The notes: a model not told the origin generated them from the letters alone. A stretch of DNA of 64,000 nt from Roseobacter litoralis Och 149 (GCF_000154785.2 NC_015728.1:1-64000); one strand, 5' to 3'; positions 1 through 8,949 are shown, counted from the first letter of the stretch. Translations and numbers: made by a program.

Positions 1-100
1 GCCGCCCGCTGAAAAAATCGTTGTGGATAACCCACTTCCGCTGTAGTCACAGTTTAACGAAAGAAATCGCGATAAAAGCGATATTAGGCGAGGCGGCAGG

Positions 101-1318
101 ATGGCGACAGCACCATTCCGGCAAGATACAGGCGAGTTGGCCTTCGATGAAATCATTCTCCAGCAAGGAGAACTGATTTCCGACCGACTCAATATCTTGC
201 GTCAGGAACAATACCCCCCCGATGCCCAGAAGGGTCTGCGGCAGTTTTCTCTCGCCGAGGTGGCCTATTTCCTCGGCGTCACGCAGTCGACGATCAAGAA
301 GCTGCATCTGGAGGGCAAAGGGCCGGAGCCACAAACCTCGGCCTCTGGGCGGCGATCCTATTCCGCAGCACAAATGCTCGAGCTGCGCGCCTATCTCGAT
401 GCCCATGGCCGTCCGGGCAAGCGGCGTTACCTGCCCCACCGCACCGAAGGCGAAGATCTGCATGTTATCTCCGTCGTCAACTTCAAGGGCGGCAGCGGCA
501 AGACAACGACCGCTGCCCATCTGGCGCAGCACCTGGCGCTCAAGGGCCATCGCGTGCTGGCGGTCGATCTCGATCCCCAGGCCTCGCTCACCGCATTGCA
601 CGGGATTCAGCCTGAATTAGACTCTGTTTCCTCGCTCTATGAGACCCTGCGCTATGACGCGGAGCGCCAGCCGATCAGCGCAGTCATCCGCTCCACGAAT
701 TTCCCAAACCTCGATATTGTCCCGGCCAGCCTCGATCTTCAGGAGTACGAATACGACACGCCGGTGGCCCTCACGAGCCGTGACCCGTCCGAAGGCCGCG
801 CCTTCTTCACCCGCATCTCAAAAGCGCTGGAGGAGGTCGAAGACCGCTACGACGTGGTGGTAATCGATTGCCCGCCCCAGCTTGGATATCTGACCCTAAC
901 CGCGCTGACAGCCTCGAGTTCGGTGCTGATCACCGTGCATCCCCAGATGCTCGACGTGATGTCGATGAGCCAGTTCCTCCTGATGCTGGGCGGTATCCTG
1001 CGCACCATCCGCGAAGCCGGGGCCGAGATGCGGCTCAAATGGTTCCGGTATCTCGTCACGCGGTTCGAACCCACCGATGGGCCGCAAAAGCAGATGGTCG
1101 GCTTCCTGCAGGCAATGTTTCCCAACCAGATGCTCGAAGCGCAGATGGTGAAATCGACGGCGATCTCGGATGCCGGGATCACCAAGCAGACGCTTTACGA
1201 GGTCGAGCGGGCGCAGTTCGTGCGGTCGACCTATGACCGCGCGATCACCTCTCTGAATGCCGTCAACGACGAGATCGCCGGTCTCGTGCATCAAGCCTGG
1301 GGGCGAGAAGGCCCATGA
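101..1318 (+). CDS. repA: RepA/ParA-type plasmid partition ATPase
   Basis: First gene of a repABC operon (405 aa). RepA is the ParA-family ATPase that segregates the plasmid and, with RepB, represses the operon. Residues 48-75 form a helix-turn-helix-like DNA-binding region (LAEVAYFLGVTQSTIKKL), followed by a deviant Walker A KGGSGKTT at 129-136, an A' motif VDLDPQ at 155-160 and a Walker B VVVIDCPPQ. The length is normal for RepA of alphaproteobacterial replicons. The ATG at 101 has a purine-rich GGCGAGGCGG just upstream. It is followed after a 73-bp gap holding direct repeats by repB. Confidence 0.95.
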   Translation: MATAPFRQDTGELAFDEIILQQGELISDRLNILRQEQYPPDAQKGLRQFSLAEVAYFLGVTQSTIKKLHLEGKGPEPQTSASGRRSYSAAQMLELRAYLDAHGRPGKRRYLPHRTEGEDLHVISVVNFKGGSGKTTTAAHLAQHLALKGHRVLAVDLDPQASLTALHGIQPELDSVSSLYETLRYDAERQPISAVIRSTNFPNLDIVPASLDLQEYEYDTPVALTSRDPSEGRAFFTRISKALEEVEDRYDVVVIDCPPQLGYLTLTALTASSSVLITVHPQMLDVMSMSQFLLMLGGILRTIREAGAEMRLKWFRYLVTRFEPTDGPQKQMVGFLQAMFPNQMLEAQMVKSTAISDAGITKQTLYEVERAQFVRSTYDRAITSLNAVNDEIAGLVHQAWGREGP

Positions 1319-1319
1319 G

Positions 1320-1358
1320 TTTGACAGCCGTGCAGATGCGTTTTGACAGCCGTGCAGA
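1320..1358. repeat. Two 17-bp direct repeats between repA and repB
   Basis: The 17-mer TTTGACAGCCGTGCAGA occurs at 1320-1336 and again at 1342-1358, a period of 22 bp, so both copies face nearly the same side of the helix. The pair fills most of the repA-repB gap and ends before the repB ribosome binding site. Position and periodicity suggest a RepB-binding (parS-like) or autoregulatory site. The usual parS of repABC plasmids is a 16-bp palindrome, which this is not, so the role is inferred. Confidence 0.6.
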
Positions 1359-1391
1359 CAGGGGGCGCCGTGCGCCGGAAAGGAGGGCATC

Positions 1392-2387
1392 ATGGCCAGA
1401 AAAGACCTGTTGAAATCCGTGATCGGGCAGCCGACCGACCCGCCGGTCGATGGGGGCCGCTCGAGCTATGCGATGCGGGGTGCTTCGAAGTCCATGAAGG
1501 TCTCGATCGACAGTCTCGCCGAAAACTCCAAACGCCTCCTCGAAGGCGAAACCATCGTCGAGATCGATCCCGCCCTGATCGATGCCTCCTTCGTCAATGA
1601 CCGGCTCAGCGGTGATGACGAGGCCTTCGAGGAGTTGAAAGCCTCGATCGCATCAAGCGGGCAGGACACGCCGGTCCTGCTCAGGCCGCATCCGGAGGCC
1701 GCCAATCGCTACATGGTCGTCTTCGGGCATCGCCGGGTGCGTGTCGCGCGCGCGCTCGGACGGCCGGTCCGCGCCGTGGTCAAGGAGATGGACGATGTCG
1801 CCCATGTGCTGGCGCAGGGCCAGGAGAACACGGCCCGGGCCGATCTTTCCTTCATCGAGAAGGCGCTTTTTGCCAGGAACCTGCATGATCTCGGCCAGGC
1901 CAAGGAGGTGATCCAGCAGGCGCTGACCATCGACGGCACGCTCTTGTCGCGCATGCTGTCGGTCGCGGGGACCGTGCCGGGCCATGTCATCGCCGCGATC
2001 GGACCCGCCAAGCAGATCGGGCGCGACCGTTGGGAAGACTTCAAGAAGCTGATGGCGGTCAAAAGCAATGTCGCGGTGGCCGACCGTATCCTGGCCACGG
2101 AGGGGTTTGACCAGCTCGACAGCGACACAAAGTTCGAGATTCTGCACAGCAAGGTGACCGAGGCGGGCAGGGCACCCCGGCGCCGGGCGGCGAAAGCCAC
2201 CCCGGCCAAGCGCACCTGGACCGCCGGAGAGGGTCGGATCAAGGGCGTCATCGGACGCGCGGGCCGCGCCTATACCATATCGCTGACATCCAAGGATTCC
2301 GCAGGCTTTGGAGAGTTTCTCTCGGAGAACCTCGACCAGCTCTATGCGGAGTATCTGTCTCAATCGGAGGAGACATCGACATCATGA
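1392..2387 (+). CDS. repB: RepB/ParB-type partition protein
   Basis: Second repABC gene (331 aa), the centromere-binding ParB-family protein that works with RepA in plasmid segregation. The ParB/sulfiredoxin-like N-domain is at about residues 55-150 with GHRRVRVARALGR and the arginine-patch-like stretch ENTARADLSFIEKA. A central helix-turn-helix region and a C-terminal RepB domain follow. The ATG at 1392 is preceded by a strong AGGAGG at 1381-1386. A basic, Ala/Pro-rich linker (about 258-275) separates the central and C-terminal parts. Confidence 0.93.
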   Translation: MARKDLLKSVIGQPTDPPVDGGRSSYAMRGASKSMKVSIDSLAENSKRLLEGETIVEIDPALIDASFVNDRLSGDDEAFEELKASIASSGQDTPVLLRPHPEAANRYMVVFGHRRVRVARALGRPVRAVVKEMDDVAHVLAQGQENTARADLSFIEKALFARNLHDLGQAKEVIQQALTIDGTLLSRMLSVAGTVPGHVIAAIGPAKQIGRDRWEDFKKLMAVKSNVAVADRILATEGFDQLDSDTKFEILHSKVTEAGRAPRRRAAKATPAKRTWTAGEGRIKGVIGRAGRAYTISLTSKDSAGFGEFLSENLDQLYAEYLSQSEETSTS

Positions 2388-2394
2388 CCTGAGG

Positions 2395-2450
2395 CAAAAG
2401 AAAAGCCCCCAAGCCGATCCGGCCCGAGAGCTTATCCAAATAGATTAGAC
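2395..2450 (-). ncRNA. Counter-transcribed RNA (incompatibility RNA) of repABC
   Basis: In repABC plasmids a short antisense RNA from the repB-repC gap represses repC and sets copy number. Here the minus strand shows a promoter (TTGACA, 17-bp spacer, TATCCA), a predicted start near 2450, and a terminator hairpin with a U-rich run ending near 2396, giving an RNA of roughly 55 nt, the usual size. The ends are predicted, not measured. Confidence 0.7.
2396..2433 (-). terminator. Rho-independent terminator of the antisense RNA
   Basis: On the minus strand AAGCTCTC (2426-2433) pairs with GGGGGCTT (2403-2410) with two G-U pairs, enclosing an inner GCC/GGC stem, and is followed by TTTTCTTTT (2396-2404). 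It ends the counter-transcribed RNA just after the repB stop codon. Confidence 0.7.
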
Positions 2451-2456
2451 ACCTTC

Positions 2457-2485
2457 TGGATACCGCTCCCGCGAATCACTGTCAA
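2457..2485 (-). promoter_or_regulatory. Promoter of the repABC antisense RNA
   Basis: Minus-strand -35 TTGACA (2480-2485), exact 17-bp spacer, -10 TATCCA (2457-2462). The consensus -35 with optimal spacing predicts strong constitutive transcription, as expected for a copy-control RNA. Confidence 0.65.
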
Positions 2486-2551
2486 CGAAAGAACGTCGTT
2501 TTGGCGCACGGGACTCTTTTGCCTCCACAAAACCGGAGGTGAGATACAGGC

Positions 2552-3817
2552 ATGACACAGAGCGGTTGGCGCAAGCCGACGCCGGCTCTCGGGACCGCGG
2601 ATCAGCTGGCCCGAGACGGCGAACAGATTTCCATTGCCAAGACACGCAGTGTTGTCGCGGCGAAACGTGTGGGGGCCCATATCGGGCTGAAAGCGGCGGA
2701 TCTTCTGCTGCTCGATACGCTTGCGGCCTTTACCCAGCCCCAGGATTGGGAAGAGGGGCGACGACCCATCGTCTGGGCGTCGAACGCCTATCTGATGGAG
2801 CGGACCGGGTTTTCCCTGTCGACGCTCAAACGCCACGCCCGGCGCCTGGCGGAGGTCGGCGTGATCACTTTCCGGGACAGCCCGAATGGCAAACGCTGGG
2901 GCCGCCGCGATGCCGATGGTGTGATTGTCGAGGCCTACGGGTTCGATCTCGCCCCCTTGAGCGCCCGGGCCGCGGAGTTCGAGGCAGTGGCGGCCGATCT
3001 GGCGGCGGAGCGCGCGCTCTGTCAGCGTCTTCGGCGTCAGATCACAATTGCCCGGCGCAGTATCCGAGCGCGTCTCGAGGCGGCGCTGGAGCGCCAGGAA
3101 CACGTGCCGGGGCTCCGGAGCCTGCAACAGGCCTTCGAGGCGCTTCTGGCATGCCTGCCGGGCCCGCGTGCGGGGGCCGACATGCTTCAGCGACTGGTTG
3201 ATCGCTTCGCTGATCTGCTGTCGCGGGCCGAGAAGGTGTTTCTGCGGGAGGTAAAACCTGTGGGTCAAAGTACCGAGATGATCGAAGAAAGAAAAAATAT
3301 GGACCCCAGGGAGGTCAGTTCCGGACCTCACATACCAATTACAAAACAACTTCATCCTGTAATTCGTAATTCCTCAGAAAATGAGGAAGCGGCAGCCGAA
3401 CCGCCCGGACCGGCACAGCCAGCGCCTGTGGCACGGACAGCGTCGGACAGTGGGGCAGGGGAGGCGAACAAGCCGCAGGTCGGGATCGAATTGGGAACGA
3501 TATTGCAAGCCTGCCCGGAATTTACCTCCTGGGGACGCAATCTGGGCGGCTACATCCGTGATTGGCGCGATTTCGTGCGGGTCGCCGGTGAATTGCGGCC
3601 AATGATCGGCATTTCAGAACATGCCTGGGTCGCCGCACAGGAGCAGATGGGCAAACCCGCCGCTGCGGCTGCATTTGCCTTGGTCTTCGAGAAGGTCCAT
3701 TCAGGCGAGGTCAACTCGCCGGGCGGATATCTGCGGGGCATGGTCGAAAAGGCCGGGGCAGGGGAGCTGCATCTGGAGCGCAGTTTCTTCGGTCGGCTGA
3801 GTGAGATGGCGGCGTGA
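2552..3817 (+). CDS. repC: RepC replication initiator
   Basis: Replication initiator of the repABC module (421 aa, normal length). RepC proteins bind an origin lying inside their own gene; the N-terminal winged-helix part is recognisable (residues about 70-130, including FSLSTLKRHARRLAEVGVIT). The ATG at 2552 follows GGAGGTGAG at 2535-2543. The coding sequence between 3288 and 3385 is markedly AT-rich against a GC-rich background, matching the expected internal origin. The 164-bp gap to repB carries the antisense RNA. Confidence 0.93.
   Translation: MTQSGWRKPTPALGTADQLARDGEQISIAKTRSVVAAKRVGAHIGLKAADLLLLDTLAAFTQPQDWEEGRRPIVWASNAYLMERTGFSLSTLKRHARRLAEVGVITFRDSPNGKRWGRRDADGVIVEAYGFDLAPLSARAAEFEAVAADLAAERALCQRLRRQITIARRSIRARLEAALERQEHVPGLRSLQQAFEALLACLPGPRAGADMLQRLVDRFADLLSRAEKVFLREVKPVGQSTEMIEERKNMDPREVSSGPHIPITKQLHPVIRNSSENEEAAAEPPGPAQPAPVARTASDSGAGEANKPQVGIELGTILQACPEFTSWGRNLGGYIRDWRDFVRVAGELRPMIGISEHAWVAAQEQMGKPAAAAAFALVFEKVHSGEVNSPGGYLRGMVEKAGAGELHLERSFFGRLSEMAA
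3288..3385. other. Putative replication origin inside repC
   Basis: An AT-rich stretch inside repC with runs such as GAAAGAAAAAATATGG and an inverted pair CAATTAC (3338-3344) / GTAATT (3357-3364). repABC origins are known to lie in an AT-rich segment of repC. The exact limits are an estimate from base composition. Confidence 0.5.
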
Positions 3818-3869
3818 GACGGGGCTTCGCCTCTCGAAGTCCTTGCAAATCTTCCACGAGGTGGAATAA

Positions 3870-5042
3870 ATGCAAGGTATGATCGTGCGCAATCACCTCA
3901 AACGGGTCGAAGACGCCCTCGATGCCCAGGCGGGGGTCGTCCTCCTCGGGCCGCGTCAGGTCGGCAAGACCACGCTCGCCCAGGACATCGCGGAGACCCG
4001 CGAGGCGATCTATCTCGACATGGAGCGGACCGCGGACCGGCGGATCCTCGAGGAGCCCGATCTCTATCTCGATGCGCAGATGGGCAAGCTGGTGGTGATT
4101 GACGAAGTGCAGCTGATGCCGGGGCTGTTTGGTGCCCTTCGGGGGCAGATCGACCGCCGTCGCCGGGCCGGGCACCGCACCGGGCAATTCCTGCTCCTGG
4201 GGTCGGCCTCCAATACGCTGTTGCAGCAAAGCGCAGAATCGCTGGCAGGCCGGGTCAGCTATCACGAACTGACGCCGTTCACGCTGGATGAAGTGGGGCA
4301 GGGGGCCTTGCAGGGGCTCTGGCTGCGCGGCGGCTTTCCCGACAGCTTTCTTGCCCAGTCGGACCGGGCCAGCCTGACCTGGCGCGAGGATTTCATTCGC
4401 ACCTATCTCGAACGCGACATCCCGAGCTTCGGCCTGCGCATCCCGGCCGAAACCTTGCGGCGGTTCTGGACCATGCTGGCCCATGAGCAGGGCGGGCTCT
4501 TGAATGCGGCAAAGCTGGCGGCGGGGCTGGGTGTCTCCGGCCAAAGCGTCGCGCGCTATCTCGATCTGCTGGTGGACCTGATGCTGGTGCGACGGCTGCC
4601 GCCCTGGCACGCGAATACCGGCAAGCGGCTGGTGAAATCGCCCAAGGTCTACATCCGTGATGCGGGCCTGACCCACGCGCTCTTGGGGATCGAGACCGCG
4701 GAAGCGCTGCTCGGTCATCCGGTGGTCGGCGGCTCCTGGGAAGGTTTCTGCATTGAAAACCTGATTGCGGCGGCCCCGCGAGGCACGGAAGCCAGTTTCT
4801 ATCGCTCCTCGGCCGGGGCCGAGATCGACCTGATCCTGAAATTGCCCGGCGGCGCGCTTTGGGCCATTGAGGTCAAACGCACGACCAGCCCCAAGGTCAC
4901 CCGCGGGTTCCACATAGCTGCAGACGATCTCGACGTGGCGGAGCGGATTCTGGTCTATGCCGAGACCCGCGAGGTGCCGGGGCAGGGCGGTCTGCGTGCC
5001 ATGCCGCTCTCGGCCGCAATCGACCGGCTGCGCGCGCTATAG
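3870..5042 (+). CDS. AAA ATPase with DUF4143 domain
   Basis: A 390-aa ATPase with Walker A GPRQVGKTTL (27-36), Walker B VVIDEVQ (about 74-80), a sensor-like LLLGSAS, and a C-terminal DUF4143 region ending in a nuclease-like fold fragment (AEIDLILKLPGGALWAIEVK). Such proteins are common on plasmids and mobile DNA; no precise function is established. The start ATG at 3870 follows GAGGTGG. It lies 52 bp after repC on the same strand and may be co-transcribed. Complete and intact. Confidence 0.85.
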   Translation: MQGMIVRNHLKRVEDALDAQAGVVLLGPRQVGKTTLAQDIAETREAIYLDMERTADRRILEEPDLYLDAQMGKLVVIDEVQLMPGLFGALRGQIDRRRRAGHRTGQFLLLGSASNTLLQQSAESLAGRVSYHELTPFTLDEVGQGALQGLWLRGGFPDSFLAQSDRASLTWREDFIRTYLERDIPSFGLRIPAETLRRFWTMLAHEQGGLLNAAKLAAGLGVSGQSVARYLDLLVDLMLVRRLPPWHANTGKRLVKSPKVYIRDAGLTHALLGIETAEALLGHPVVGGSWEGFCIENLIAAAPRGTEASFYRSSAGAEIDLILKLPGGALWAIEVKRTTSPKVTRGFHIAADDLDVAERILVYAETREVPGQGGLRAMPLSAAIDRLRAL

Positions 5043-5314
5043 GAGCGCGTCTCCGCCTGGGTTCCAGGCCAATCCGCGGCCCAAGCGCCGATGACACGGG
5101 GCTGATCAATCCTCGACCCGCCTGCCAGCTGCGCCTTCCGTCAGGTCCCCCGTGCGAGCAGGGGAGCGCGGGCGTGACAGACGCCGCCGCCAGCGCAATG
5201 GCCTGCCCGCGCCGGTCGCGGACGCTCCCCCGTGTTGACCATGCGCCGTCGGCTCACGGCGTCCGTCCTGCCTTTTCGCGTCCCGCACGAGGGACCTGCC
5301 GAAAGGAGGACATC
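5043..5314. other. GC-rich gap, no gene seen
   Basis: About 270 bp between the DUF4143 gene and the ArdC-like gene. Open frames here lack ribosome binding sites and look like noise. It probably holds the promoter and leader of the ArdC-like gene. Confidence 0.4.
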
Positions 5315-6214
5315 ATGGCAAAACGACCCGACATCTACACCCGCGTCACCGCGAAGATCATCGCCGATCTCGAAGCCGGGACCCAACCCTGGCACAAGCC
5401 CTGGAACACCGAGCATCTTGCGGGGCGGGTTTCCCGACCCTTGCGGCACAACGGGGTCGCCTATCGCGGTCTCAACATCGTCCTGCTCTGGATCGCCTCG
5501 GTCGCCAAAGGCTTCGCCGCGCCGACCTGGATGACCTATCGTCAGGCGTCAGAACTCGGCGGCCAGGTGCGCAAGGGCGCGAAGGGCGAGTTGGTCGTCT
5601 ATGCAGACACCTTTCGCAAGACCGAAACCGACGCCGCCGGTCAGGATCGTGAAGTCGCGATCCCCTTCATGAAAGGCTACACGGTTTTCAACGTCGACCA
5701 GATCGAGGGCCTTCCCGAGGGGTTCTACGCCGTCCCGGAGCCGATACTCGACACAGTCGAGCGCGATGCAGCTGCAGACGCCTTCTTTGCCGCGACAGGG
5801 GCCGACATTCGTCACGGGGGAACCCAGGCCTATTACGCCGTTGAGCCGGACTACGTGCAGATGCCGTCCTTCGAGACTTTCCAAGACCCGGAGAGCTACT
5901 ACGCAACACTCGGTCATGAGATCACCCACTGGACCCGCCATCCCGATCGCCTGGACCGGAGTTTCGGTCGAAAACGCTGGGGCGATGAAGGCTATGCGCA
6001 AGAGGAGCTTGTCGCGGAACTGGGCGCTGCGTTTCTGGCCGCCGATCTGGGATTGTCGCCGGAACCGCGCGCGGAGCATGCCGCCTATATCGATCATTGG
6101 CTTCGCGGTCTTCGGAGCGACACGCGATATATCTTCCAGGCCGCGGCCCATGCGCAGCGTGCAGTCGATTTTCTGCATGATCTGCAACCGGATCGGGACG
6201 AGGCCGTCGCTTAG
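5315..6214 (+). CDS. ArdC-family antirestriction protein
   Basis: A 299-aa ArdC-like protein: N-terminal single-strand DNA-binding domain (YTRVTAKIIADLEAG, then WHKPWN), and a C-terminal zincin-like metallopeptidase domain with HEITH at residues 201-205. ArdC proteins are carried by conjugative plasmids to protect incoming DNA from restriction. An in-frame start exists at 5174, but the ATG at 5315 has a clear GAAAGGAGG at 5301-5309 and begins where family members begin, so it was preferred. Confidence 0.88.
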   Translation: MAKRPDIYTRVTAKIIADLEAGTQPWHKPWNTEHLAGRVSRPLRHNGVAYRGLNIVLLWIASVAKGFAAPTWMTYRQASELGGQVRKGAKGELVVYADTFRKTETDAAGQDREVAIPFMKGYTVFNVDQIEGLPEGFYAVPEPILDTVERDAAADAFFAATGADIRHGGTQAYYAVEPDYVQMPSFETFQDPESYYATLGHEITHWTRHPDRLDRSFGRKRWGDEGYAQEELVAELGAAFLAADLGLSPEPRAEHAAYIDHWLRGLRSDTRYIFQAAAHAQRAVDFLHDLQPDRDEAVA

Positions 6215-6346
6215 GCGGTCGCAAGACAGACCTGCCTAAGGGTTCGCAGGTGACGGTTACGGACCTTCATCGCGCCAATAATCGGTGGCGGCAATGCGGG
6301 ACTTAGTGAGCTTTCGCTGCGGCTGCGCCAAGGGCTGCTTTAACAA

Positions 6347-7225
6347 TCATCTCTGGCTCAGAGCGTCCAACGCCAGATGAATAAGGCCGTGCTTTGGAGC
6401 ATTAGCTGGCCAGGTTGCGAAGACATCAATAGCGCGTAACTTCCAATCGGGCAGAACGTAGCTCATTGATCCGGCTTCCACGTCTTCACTGGCCAGAAAA
6501 TCTGGAACGATTGCAAGCCCCGCGCCCGCACGGGCCAGACGATAGAGCGCCTGGGCATCGTTTGCAAAGATGTGCGCTTCTGGTTTGATGGTTGCTTGAA
6601 CGCCGCCAGATTTTCCAAACTCCAAGGGCACGTTTTGCGCAGGTGTCAGAGCCAGCCAATCCCAACCAATCAGGTCCTTTGGATCATCGGGGCCCGGTCG
6701 CAATGAGAGGTACTCAGCAGAGGCGACCAACTTACGCTCGACCGAAAAGAGTTTGCGTGAAGTCGCAGTGTTCTTCGCCTTCGGCCCCATTCGGATCGCA
6801 ATATCAAAGCCGTCATCAATGAGCGCACGACGTGTGTCTGAGAAATCCAGAAATAGTTTGATCCGAGGGTATGTTCTGGAAAAGGCGGCGATTTGCTCTG
6901 TGAAATTCGATTGCGACAGGACAGAAGGAATGGTGACACGAAGCTCACCGCTTGGCGCACTTGCGGAAACAGACAAATCAACCAATTCGCCTTCGACGGC
7001 CTCCAGCATCTTGTGAGTCGCGGCCAGCAGCCTGTGACCCTCCGATGTCAGCGTCAGCTTTCGGGTCGAGCGATAGATCAATGCGACCCCAAGGATTTCT
7101 TCAAGCTGCGAGACGTGGTGGCTGACCACCGACGGTGACAGCCGAAGTTCCCGAGCCGCGCCTCGGAAAGATCCGTGATCAATCGTTTTGGCGAAGATGG
7201 CCATCTGGCGAAGTCGATCAATCAT
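6347..7225 (-). CDS. LysR-family transcriptional regulator
   Basis: A 292-aa LysR regulator: N-terminal winged helix (residues 1-60, FAKTIDHGSFRGAARELRLS) and a substrate-binding domain from about 90. It is divergent from the NTF2-like/luciferase-domain genes at 7355-8949 across a 129-bp gap, the standard layout for a LysR protein controlling its neighbour. The effector is unknown. The sequence resembles the subgroup whose members regulate small-molecule detoxification or redox genes, but this is not decisive. Confidence 0.88.
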   Translation of the reverse strand: MIDRLRQMAIFAKTIDHGSFRGAARELRLSPSVVSHHVSQLEEILGVALIYRSTRKLTLTSEGHRLLAATHKMLEAVEGELVDLSVSASAPSGELRVTIPSVLSQSNFTEQIAAFSRTYPRIKLFLDFSDTRRALIDDGFDIAIRMGPKAKNTATSRKLFSVERKLVASAEYLSLRPGPDDPKDLIGWDWLALTPAQNVPLEFGKSGGVQATIKPEAHIFANDAQALYRLARAGAGLAIVPDFLASEDVEAGSMSYVLPDWKLRAIDVFATWPANAPKHGLIHLALDALSQR

Positions 7226-7354
7226 TATGTAAGTAATCCGAACGGTTAAATTTGTTTATCCCATCTTATGATTGTATCTGGATTTGTCCATCTTGGATGC
7301 ACAGCGCTCGCAACCCCGTGAGGCATAGTCATTTATCGACCAGGAGACATATCT

Positions 7355-7834
7355 ATGAACGCGTTCCGAACAACTCTCGCAGCGGCCTCACTTGGCCTCG
7401 CATCCATCGCAACGAGTGCCGCAGCCGACGACACAGCCACTGTGCAAGCTGTCTACAACCTGCTGAGCAATCCCGGTTCCGAGGCGCAAGTGGCCGCATT
7501 TCTCAGCGCAACCTCAGAGAACTGGGAGAGCATTGGCGACTACTCCGACGAGAATGAGGGTCGCGATGGCTTCGTCGGCCAGATGGGTTTCTTCAGCCAG
7601 CTCATTCCCGACCTCGACTGGTCCGTACAAGCCATGCATCAGGACGGTGATTTCGTGACCGTTCGCAGCCGTGCAACGGGAACGCCGACGGGCCCATTCC
7701 TTGGTGTTGATGGTGAAGGGCGCAGCTTTGACATCCTGACCATCGATATCCACGAGCTGGACGATGGCGTGATTATCCGCACCTATCACGTCGAAGACTG
7801 GGCCAGCGCCTTGCAGCAGCTTTCCGGCCAGTAA
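7355..7834 (+). CDS. Secreted SnoaL/NTF2-like protein
   Basis: A 159-aa protein with a Sec signal peptide (MNAFRTTLAAASLGLASIA, cleavage near ATSAAA-DD) and a SnoaL/NTF2-like alpha+beta barrel: PGSEAQVAAFLSATSENW, then DLDWSVQAMHQDGDFVTVR and FDILTIDIHELDDGVIIRTY. Family members are ketosteroid-isomerase-like, with no predictable substrate. It is the first of three same-strand genes (gap 26 bp to the next) divergent from the LysR gene. Confidence 0.72.
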   Translation: MNAFRTTLAAASLGLASIATSAAADDTATVQAVYNLLSNPGSEAQVAAFLSATSENWESIGDYSDENEGRDGFVGQMGFFSQLIPDLDWSVQAMHQDGDFVTVRSRATGTPTGPFLGVDGEGRSFDILTIDIHELDDGVIIRTYHVEDWASALQQLSGQ

Positions 7835-7860
7835 TCATCACCCAAGATTGGATTATCCCT

Positions 7861-8355
7861 ATGGATAGACGACAACTTCTCACCGCATCGGCAGCCGCCG
7901 CAACGGGGCTCGCCCTTTCTGCGCCAGCAAGCGCGCAAACTGCAGATGATGAGACCCAAGCATCTTTTGATACGGTCATGGCCTTCATGGGGGCCATGGG
8001 CGGCGGAGACATGGACAGCATGGGCGGGCTTATGGCGGATGACATGGTCTGGCAAAACGAAGGCGACCCCGACCTTCCATGGATCGGCACGTGGGAAGGC
8101 AAGGAGACGATCTTTGGTTTCCTCGGCACATTTTCGCAGAATGTTCAGGTGACTCATTGGGAAAACCAAGATGCCTTCGCCTCTGGTGATACCGTGGCCG
8201 TGTTTGGTCGGATGAAAATGTTGCTGACTGGATCAGGCGCAGAAACGGAGGAGTTCACCTTTGCTTTGCGGGCCAAGGTGCGCGACGGTCAGGTCGTGCT
8301 TTGGAACTGGTTCGAGGACACCTACGCTGTGAGCCAAGCCTTTCACGCGGCCTAA
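7861..8355 (+). CDS. Secreted limonene-epoxide-hydrolase/SnoaL-like protein
   Basis: A 164-aa protein with a probable Tat or Sec signal (MDRRQLLTASAAAATGLALS, cleavage near ASAQ). The mature part has the SnoaL/limonene-1,2-epoxide hydrolase style: FDTVMAFMGAMGGGDMDSMG, LMADDMVWQNEGDPDLPW and VRDGQVVLWNWFEDTYA. It follows the paralogous NTF2-like gene and precedes a luciferase-domain gene. The substrate is unknown. Confidence 0.72.
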   Translation: MDRRQLLTASAAAATGLALSAPASAQTADDETQASFDTVMAFMGAMGGGDMDSMGGLMADDMVWQNEGDPDLPWIGTWEGKETIFGFLGTFSQNVQVTHWENQDAFASGDTVAVFGRMKMLLTGSGAETEEFTFALRAKVRDGQVVLWNWFEDTYAVSQAFHAA

Positions 8356-8400
8356 GTCACTCTCAATCAACGCTGCGGCCGGGATCATAAGGATTTAGAT

Positions 8401-8949
8401 GTGACGACGTTTCCAAAACTGTGTTTGATATCGGCCGTCGCTTCCATGCTGGTTATGGTTGCGCCTGCACTCGCCCAAGACAGTGCCTTCCCAATGCGTG
8501 AAGCCCCTCGGCCTGAGACAACGAATGGGGTGCCGCATGTGCAGATCGATGTGCAGGCAATCCCTGAACTATCAGAAGAAATGCTGCGTCAGGTCGCAGA
8601 GTTTCCCGGAGTTGTGCTCGGGGCGACCCGCGTGTCTCTCCCCGGTGCCGTCGGATTTCAACTTGGGAGTGATGTCCCAATAGCCCAACCGCAAGCCATT
8701 GTCGGGGGCCGCGAGTTTGCGCATCTTCATCCTGATGGCAGCCTTCATGCGTCGCTCCACCCGGACACAGCTCGCGCCGCAATAGATGCTGGTTGGGCCG
8801 TGGCACATCCGTGGGCCGATCAACGCGCAGGTTGGGAAGGGTTCGTAATGATCTACACCCCGACCACCGAAGCCGAATTGGACGTGGTGCTTAAATTGGT
8901 GCGCGGGTCATACAGCTTTATTACAGGCGAGTTGTTGCCCGAAACATAA
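8401..8949 (+). CDS. Luciferase-domain (DUF5519-like) secreted protein
   Basis: A 182-aa protein, GTG start at 8401, with AAGGATTTAGAT just upstream. It has a signal peptide (LISAVASMLVMVAPALAQ) and a conserved 'luciferase domain' ending: FAHLHPDGSLHASLHPD, GWAVAHPWAD, and FVMIYTPTTEAELDVVLKLV. The family is widespread in bacteria with no proven luciferase activity. It is the third gene of the LysR-linked cluster. Confidence 0.7.
   Translation: MTTFPKLCLISAVASMLVMVAPALAQDSAFPMREAPRPETTNGVPHVQIDVQAIPELSEEMLRQVAEFPGVVLGATRVSLPGAVGFQLGSDVPIAQPQAIVGGREFAHLHPDGSLHASLHPDTARAAIDAGWAVAHPWADQRAGWEGFVMIYTPTTEAELDVVLKLVRGSYSFITGELLPET

Noticed and set aside
2432..3355. 307-codon minus-strand frame opposite repC
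   Set aside because: Antisense shadow of repC in GC-rich DNA; no RBS, Arg/Pro-rich.
3711..4913. 400-codon minus-strand frame opposite the DUF4143 gene
   Set aside because: Antisense shadow; the plus-strand protein has clear Walker motifs.
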